Below are positions 6,323-10,896 of a stretch of DNA of 10,896 nucleotides, piece after piece (position 1 is the first letter of the stretch; every line of letters starts with the position of its first letter). Source of the DNA: Planctomycetota bacterium (GTDB lineage: Bacteria > Planctomycetota > Planctomycetia > Isosphaerales > Isosphaeraceae); contig JAKAUH010000997.1 of NCBI GenBank assembly GCA_021818605.1, forward strand, positions 1 to 10,896, given 5' to 3'. The position numbers and the translations under genes were made by a program. Below the pieces are notes generated by a model. That model searched no databases. It was not told the origin of the DNA and saw only the letters and a program-made list of their open reading frames with translations.

Positions 6323-9300
6323 TTAGTGCCCTTCCGCTGCCGGAGCCGTGGCGGGCAGGTGGACCCAGATCGGGCTGGCCCAGGCGAGCTGACCGTCGTC
6401 CTGGACGGCGCGAACGTAGTACCAGCTCAGCCCGGCGGGGCGCCCGGTCTCGTCGTCGGTCCACTGAAACGACACGCGCTGGGACTTCGGCTCGGTGGAG
6501 TAGGCGTAGCGGAAGTCCTTGATGATGTCGACGCGGGCGATGGGTTGGGTGCCCTCGATGCGGACCTGGAGCTTGACGGGCCCGTCGGAGCGGAACTCGT
6601 CGCCCATGAGGTGCTCGCCCGAGCGAACGTCCATGATGATGTTGTCGGTGGCGGCGTAGCAGTGCCGCTTGCGGAAGGCGTCAAGGATGGCGTCGCGGGT
6701 GGTGTCCTCGGCGAGGACGACGGCGTAGCTGATGTGGGTCGAGATGTGATCGCTGGAGGCCTGGAAGCCGATGCGGTACTGAAGTGCCAGCGCGTTCCAG
6801 ACCATGCCGAGCGGCCGCCAGCCGCCGACCGACTCGCCCGGCCGTCGGGCGCCTCGGGGCGCGCCCAGGTACTCGTACGACTGGCGGTGGCCCTGGTAGA
6901 TCTCGACCATTGGCTCGAACCGGGGATTGGTGTCGCGCCAGTCGGTTCCCATGCCGGTGGCCGAGGTGTGCGAGGCGCAGATGCCGTTGTGCTCCTTGAG
7001 GTAGTCGTACAGCATCAGCGTGTCGGCGTCCTCGACACCGCGCGGGCCGACCAGGCGGGGCAGCGTGCGCACGCCTCGGTGGGCGAACATGACGTTGCGG
7101 TGGCCGTGGGGGTAGGCATTGCTGCGCTCGTAGCAGTACATCGGCGTGAATGCCGGCGAGTGGGTATACAGGTCGGTGGTCTTCTGCACCAGCCACCAGG
7201 TGTATTCCTTGCCGCCGCCGTTGTCATGGTCGCCGTCGCCGATCCACTCGAGGCCCGCGGCGTCGATCGCGTAGCGCCAGAGGTCCTCGAGCGCGCCGTC
7301 GGCGCCGCCGTCGGCCGAAACCTCGGAATGGCGGTGGAACTCGCCACGGAGCAGTCGGTACGTCTTGCCCGCGGCCTCGACCCGGTAGGCGCGCATTCGG
7401 TTCATGTCCTCGGCCTCCTGGGGATGGACGACGGGAGCAGGATCGGCGATGGGTCCGTTTTCACTCAGGTGGGGTGCCTCGTACGGTCCCATTGGTGCCA
7501 CGAGCGCCGAGACCTCGAGGTCGACATTAAAAGTCTCGGGCATCGTGCCCTGATTGGTGTTGTACCGACGTGCTCGGTCCGCGCTAAAGAGCCGCTCACG
7601 GCGCAGGCGGCCATCCGTGCTGTAGAAGGCCAGCAGGGGCGCTCCCTGCGGCTGAACGAGAGCGGGGCGACCGTCGAGCGTGCCGTCGCTGCGGGTGAGC
7701 GGCCGGGGTGGCGCCCAGCCCGAGGCCGAGAGCGACGTGGCGTACTCGATCCAGACGCCGCCGACGACCATCACGGCGTTGTTGCCCCAGATGGCCTCCT
7801 GCCGGTGGCGGAACGCCAGCCAGGGACGGCCGTCGCGGTCGATGGCGATGCGCGGGAAGGCGTTCATGCGACGGACCGGACCGTCGGCGTGCTCGACCGG
7901 GTCGGCGGTGTGAAGGATGCGGCCGCCGTCGACGCAGGCGACCACCACCTTCGCCTCGCGGTAGAGGCTCGATCCCGGCCCCTGGACCAGGTTGACGGCG
8001 TCCTTGCCCCAGTTCTCCGTCCGTTCCTCATAGGCGACCCACACGCGGCCGGTCGGATCCGCGGCGATCGTGGGTCGGGCCTCGTAGGCCGATGTCGCGG
8101 CGACCTTGATGGCCGGGGCGAGCGTACCGTCGGCCTGGCGCGAGCTGACGATCACGTCGTAATTCCCCGATGCGTAGCTGTCGAAAGCGACGTGGACCCG
8201 GCCGGCGTTGTCGGCGGCGATGCTGGGGGCCCACTCGTTCGCGGGCGTCTCGCTGACGTTGATGAGTTTCGAGGCGAGCTTGCCGTCCCGGTCGATCGGC
8301 GCCAGCAGGATGTCGGCCTGCTTGCCGTCCCACGCCTGCCAGGCCGCCCAGACTGTGCCGTCGCGGGCGGTGGCCAGCACGACCTCGGCGTCGGCGCCGG
8401 GGCGCTCGACCAGCCAGCCCTCGGAGATCGCGGCCAGGGTTGTCGAATCGAGTCGGCGGGCGAAGATGTCCCAGTCATCGCCGTGTTTCTCGGTCCAGGC
8501 GACGACGAGGCTGCCGTCGCCCGCGCGGGCGATGGCCGGGTGCCAGACGTCGTGATTCCCCCTGGTCAGCTCGGAGGACGTGTCGGTCTGGCCGGGGCGG
8601 AAGTGGACGAGGCGGACCCGGTCGCCGCCGCCCTGCGGGTGGAACTCGGCGAACTGTTTGGGGCGCTCGGTGAACGCCGGCAGGGTGTCGTGGCCAAATG
8701 GCAGGTGCTCGACGTAGACGACCCACGCGCCGTTCCCGCCGTCGGCGACGGCGGCCGGGAAGTCCTGCTGGAGCGGGCCCTCGACGAGCGGGGCATGCGG
8801 GAAGACGCGCTGGGCCGACGCGCGGCCGTCCAGCAGGTCGACCGTCGCGCCGTCGGCCAGCCGATCGACGGCGACCTGGAAGTTGCCCTGCGCGGTTTCG
8901 ACCGAGAGCGTCGCGCTGGCGGCGTTTTTGATCGAGACGACAACAGCGTTGGGGAACACGGATGCCCCAAAAGAACTGGGTCCGCTCTGTCGCTGACCGG
9001 CGGCCTTCCTCATCGCCGCCTTCTTAATCGCGGCCTTCCCGGTGGCGACCCGGCGGACCACGCAGCTCCGCGTCTTCCACGAGTCGGCGCCGTTGACCTC
9101 GTCCTCCTCGCGGAACCGGACGCCCTCGACGGCGACAACCGAGCCCCTGTCGACGCGGACGCGCCCGCTCCAGTCCTGCGCCGTCCGGTCGCCGATGCCC
9201 AGCATCAGCCGGACGGCGGTGATGCTCGGATCGAGCGGTCGGGACGGCGAGGCGCCCGGGGCCTGGCGTGCGCTCGAGGCGGAGAGTCCCGCGACGACGG

Positions 9301-9343
9301 CGAGCGTCGTGGCGACGGCGGCGATCAGTCGGGGCTTCGACAT
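6323..9343 (-). CDS. Secreted protein: beta-propeller-like repeats fused to a PHP-like metal-dependent hydrolase domain
   Basis: A 1006-residue exported protein. Residues 1-25 form a signal peptide (basic start, hydrophobic core, cleavage plausible after ASSA). An N-terminal beta-rich domain follows (about 35-185), interrupted by a Lys/Ala-rich stretch at 102-115. Residues about 190-590 hold six or seven blade-like repeats of the type D-x-x-G-x-x-W-V-A-x-x, as in TolB/BNR-like propellers. The C-terminal catalytic-looking domain has PHP-type metal-ligand motifs: FHRHSE (H670, H672), GDGDHDN (D703, D705, H706), SHTSATGMGTDWRD (H792 region) and SSDHISTH (D865, H866, H870). The last ~100 residues look like a beta-sandwich. 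It resembles the DUF3604/PHP-like group as I remember it; the substrate is unknown, and envelope or extracellular phosphoester or glycan turnover would be guesses. GGAGA lies 8 bases before the ATG. It is the last gene of a three-gene operon, 17 bases after the NTF2-like gene. Confidence 0.88.
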   Translation of the reverse strand: MSKPRLIAAVATTLAVVAGLSASSARQAPGASPSRPLDPSITAVRLMLGIGDRTAQDWSGRVRVDRGSVVAVEGVRFREEDEVNGADSWKTRSCVVRRVATGKAAIKKAAMRKAAGQRQSGPSSFGASVFPNAVVVSIKNAASATLSVETAQGNFQVAVDRLADGATVDLLDGRASAQRVFPHAPLVEGPLQQDFPAAVADGGNGAWVVYVEHLPFGHDTLPAFTERPKQFAEFHPQGGGDRVRLVHFRPGQTDTSSELTRGNHDVWHPAIARAGDGSLVVAWTEKHGDDWDIFARRLDSTTLAAISEGWLVERPGADAEVVLATARDGTVWAAWQAWDGKQADILLAPIDRDGKLASKLINVSETPANEWAPSIAADNAGRVHVAFDSYASGNYDVIVSSRQADGTLAPAIKVAATSAYEARPTIAADPTGRVWVAYEERTENWGKDAVNLVQGPGSSLYREAKVVVACVDGGRILHTADPVEHADGPVRRMNAFPRIAIDRDGRPWLAFRHRQEAIWGNNAVMVVGGVWIEYATSLSASGWAPPRPLTRSDGTLDGRPALVQPQGAPLLAFYSTDGRLRRERLFSADRARRYNTNQGTMPETFNVDLEVSALVAPMGPYEAPHLSENGPIADPAPVVHPQEAEDMNRMRAYRVEAAGKTYRLLRGEFHRHSEVSADGGADGALEDLWRYAIDAAGLEWIGDGDHDNGGGKEYTWWLVQKTTDLYTHSPAFTPMYCYERSNAYPHGHRNVMFAHRGVRTLPRLVGPRGVEDADTLMLYDYLKEHNGICASHTSATGMGTDWRDTNPRFEPMVEIYQGHRQSYEYLGAPRGARRPGESVGGWRPLGMVWNALALQYRIGFQASSDHISTHISYAVVLAEDTTRDAILDAFRKRHCYAATDNIIMDVRSGEHLMGDEFRSDGPVKLQVRIEGTQPIARVDIIKDFRYAYSTEPKSQRVSFQWTDDETGRPAGLSWYYVRAVQDDGQLAWASPIWVHLPATAPAAEGH
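9000..9040 (-). repeat. 15-base tandem repeat inside the propeller/PHP gene
   Basis: Two full copies (9000-9014, 9015-9029) and a partial third (9030-9040) of a 15-base unit encode KAAIK/KAAMR/KAAG at residues 102-115. Copies differ at a few positions, mostly but not only at third codon bases. The stretch is a short basic, helix-prone insert in an otherwise beta-rich region, resembling lysine/alanine-rich tails of histone-like proteins only in composition. Confidence 0.6.
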
Positions 9344-9360
9344 GGGGGTCGTCTCCGATA

Positions 9361-9954
9361 TCAGGGTTCCTGGGAAGTTTCGTCACTGCTCGAGGCCGAG
9401 GCATCGACGGCGAGCGGCACCGGTGGCCCTTCCGGTTCCTGGTACGTGGCGGTCGCGCCGGGGATGTTCGGTGGTACGTGGTCACGGGCGGTCTCGACGT
9501 CGGCGATCGACCAGCCCGGGCCCTCACGCACGAGCCGGAACGTCTGCCGCTCGACGTGATCGGCGAATGCTGCTTCAACCGTGACGCGTGCCCCGCTGCC
9601 GGCAGCTCCGCTCTCGTCAGGCTCGGGCTCAAAGGTGGCGTGGCTCTTCCGCGCCCGGGCCGTCCGGCGCAGCTCGTCGGCCAGCGCCGATCGGCCGCGT
9701 TCGTCGGCCTGCTGCTGGAGCCGGGCGCGGGCCGGGCCTGAGAAGGCGGCGAGGTAGGCATCAACGTCGCCGCGCGCGGCGGCGGCGAGCAGGTCTTCGA
9801 CCCGTTCGGAGGCGCCGGCCAGGTTGGGACCTGACGTTCCGCCGGGCGACGCCGCCGGCGCGGGGGCGACCGCGAAACGATTCCGCTGCCGCGCGAGCCA
9901 CAGAACCGCGGCCATGATGGCGACGGCCACAACGGCGCTGGCGACGCGCTTCAT
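9361..9954 (-). CDS. Membrane-anchored small protein with NTF2-like/DUF4878-like domain
   Basis: A 197-residue protein of unknown function. Residues 4-21 form one hydrophobic segment after MKR, followed by RQRNR; with no clear cleavage site this is more likely an N-terminal anchor than a cleaved signal. A Pro/Ala/Gly linker (about 28-48) leads to a domain at about 50-160 that starts ERVEDLLAAAARGDVDAYLAAF and ends in a beta strand with GPGWSIADVE, the pattern of NTF2-like/DUF4878 proteins that follow helices with a curved sheet. The tail (165-197) is Pro/Ser/Glu-rich and probably disordered. Assignment to that fold is from pattern memory. The ATG overlaps the stop of the HflK-like gene (ATGA) and has an ideal AAGGAGG 6 bases upstream (9961-9967), so the two are translationally linked. 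It may sit in the envelope with the SPFH protein and the exported hydrolase. Confidence 0.8.
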   Translation of the reverse strand: MKRVASAVVAVAIMAAVLWLARQRNRFAVAPAPAASPGGTSGPNLAGASERVEDLLAAAARGDVDAYLAAFSGPARARLQQQADERGRSALADELRRTARARKSHATFEPEPDESGAAGSGARVTVEAAFADHVERQTFRLVREGPGWSIADVETARDHVPPNIPGATATYQEPEGPPVPLAVDASASSSDETSQEP

Positions 9955-10896
9955 CGCAGGCCTCCTTCCTCGGGAATCGCCGGCGCTCGGGACGTGGCGG
10001 GTCGGGCCTCGGATCCCGTTGGCCTGGTCGGGCCGTCGTCGAGCAGGCCGATATCGAGGTCCTGGCCCGGCGCGATGATGACCTTGCGGCGGAAGCGTGG
10101 GAGCAACTCGGCGAGTGACTCGAGTAACAGGCGGCGGCGGGTGGAGTCGGGTGCCTTGCGTGTTTCGGCGAGGACACGGGTGAACCGCTCGGCCTCGCCC
10201 TTCGCTGGCTGGACGAGGCGGTCGACGCGGCCCGCGGCGGCATCGGCGATCTCGACGGCGCGTCCCGCGGCCTCAGCCCGGGTGCGGTCGCGGTATTCCT
10301 CGGCGCGGGTGACGGCCTGGCGGCGGTCGCTGCGCGCCCGCGCGGCGTCGGCGAACGCCGGCGCCACGGCCGGAGGCGGCGCCACGCGGCCCAGCCGCAC
10401 GGCGACGACCAAGACTCCCAGGCCGCTCGACTCGGCCTGCTGCTGGATCGAGCGTGCCAGGCCGTCGGCCAGCGCGGCGCGGCCGGTGGTGAGGAGCTCG
10501 TCGATCCCTCGGTGCGAGAGCGCCCGGGCCGTTGCGGCCTCGGCGATCGCGCGGAGGGTCGATTCAACGTCGACGGCGCGGAAGAGGTACGCGACCGGCT
10601 CGCGGATGCGGTACTGCACCAGCACCTCGGCCGCCACGAGGTTCAGGTCGCCGGTCAACGAGTCGGATTCGGCCGCATCCGCGCCGCGAGCCAGGGGCGC
10701 GGCCGCCGTTCGATCGGCGCCGACCGCCAGGGTGCGCGTCTGCTGGACCTTCACCCGGTCGACCCGGTCCAGACCAATCGGCAGGCCCCAGTGCAGTCCG
10801 GGCTCCCAGGGCTCGCGCAGTACGGCTCCGAATCGGCGGACGACGCCGACCTCGTCGGGCTGAATCATCGTTAGCCCGGTGCTCGCGTAGCCCGCG
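9951..10896 (-). CDS. hflK: HflK-like SPFH/Band 7 membrane protein, N-terminus cut by window edge
   Basis: The frame stays open to the right edge: upstream of the Met at 10868 it reads AGYASTGLT, which joins smoothly to MIQPDEVGVVRRFG, as expected after the single membrane segment of HflK proteins. The gene therefore most likely starts outside the window, and the Met is internal. Counting from that Met (305 residues visible), the Band 7 domain covers about 3-170, with HWGLPIGLDRVDRVKV, the HflK-type segment LTGDLNLVAAEVLVQYRI and TLRAIAEAATARALS. A helical stretch rich in Ala, Arg and Glu (about 170-230) follows, then KAPDSTRRRLLLESLAELLP, closely matching the HflK C-terminal region, and a Pro-rich tail. 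HflK with HflC forms a cage around the FtsH protease in other bacteria. No HflC-like gene lies downstream; one could lie upstream, off-window. The family is clear; the exact HflK role is less so. Confidence 0.88.
   Translation of the reverse strand, partial: AGYASTGLTMIQPDEVGVVRRFGAVLREPWEPGLHWGLPIGLDRVDRVKVQQTRTLAVGADRTAAAPLARGADAAESDSLTGDLNLVAAEVLVQYRIREPVAYLFRAVDVESTLRAIAEAATARALSHRGIDELLTTGRAALADGLARSIQQQAESSGLGVLVVAVRLGRVAPPPAVAPAFADAARARSDRRQAVTRAEEYRDRTRAEAAGRAVEIADAAAGRVDRLVQPAKGEAERFTRVLAETRKAPDSTRRRLLLESLAELLPRFRRKVIIAPGQDLDIGLLDDGPTRPTGSEARPATSRAPAIPEEGGLR
9961..9967 (-). promoter_or_regulatory. Strong ribosome binding site within the HflK-like coding end
   Basis: AAGGAGG, complementary to the 16S rRNA 3' end over seven bases, lies 6 bases before the ATG at 9954. 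It is embedded in the last codons (EEGGLR) of the SPFH gene. Together with the ATGA overlap this gives the NTF2-like gene efficient, possibly coupled, translation and confirms its start. Confidence 0.75.

Noticed and set aside
6326..9559. A plus-strand open frame of 1077 codons, longer than the gene opposite it
   Set aside because: It is the antisense shadow of the propeller/PHP gene. It has no recognisable domain, and its composition is repetitive Val/Asp/Arg/Gly. The minus-strand frame has a signal peptide, a ribosome binding site and metal-binding motifs. Long antisense frames are expected at this GC content.
1..10896. CRISPR arrays, tRNA/rRNA genes, insertion sequences or defence-system genes
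   Set aside because: No regularly spaced repeats, clover-leaf-like segments, transposase motifs or terminal inverted repeats were seen on either strand by reading; the window is almost filled by the six genes.

Overview
The window is very GC-rich (roughly 70% by eye), gene-dense and fully bacterial in layout: short gaps, ATGA stop/start overlaps and good Shine-Dalgarno sequences. A BlaI-type repressor paired with an M56 (BlaR1/MecR1-like) membrane protease carrying a long tail of carboxypeptidase-regulatory-like repeats, plus multi-domain hybrid histidine kinases and large secreted repeat proteins, is a combination I associate with Planctomycetes, perhaps an Isosphaeraceae-like lineage. That assignment is inference from gene content; no rRNA or other marker is present.

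Layout. (1) Positions 2-2730, plus strand: the 3' part of a histidine kinase with a C-terminal receiver domain (cut by the left edge), then 11 bases later a complete REC-PAS-HisKA-HATPase-REC hybrid kinase. (2) Positions 2754-6226, minus strand, convergent with the kinases across 23 bases: a two-gene blaI/blaR1-like operon whose genes overlap by ATGA. Its promoter can be read directly (TTGACC, 17 bases, TACAAT), and a TTGTA/TACAA inverted-repeat operator lies on the -10 box, so autorepression is the natural reading. (3) Positions 6323-10896, minus strand: a three-gene operon of an HflK-like SPFH protein (cut by the right edge), a small membrane-anchored NTF2/DUF4878-like protein, and a 1006-residue secreted protein that joins a beta-propeller-like region to a PHP-like metal-dependent hydrolase.

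How the parts may work together. The kinases form a cytoplasmic phosphorelay module; the second has receivers at both ends and can both receive and pass on phosphate. The BlaI/M56 pair is a proteolytic sensory switch: an outside stimulus sensed by the C-terminal repeat region would activate the protease, which inactivates BlaI and relieves autorepression. The penicillin-binding sensor of classical BlaR1 is absent, so the stimulus is unknown. The SPFH/NTF2-like/PHP operon is translationally coupled in part and looks like an envelope module; its function is not established.

I see no tRNA, rRNA, CRISPR array, insertion sequence, attachment site or convincing rho-independent terminator. No gene-free stretch reaches 300 bases; the longest is the 96 bases between 6227 and 6322, which hold the blaI-type promoter and operator.
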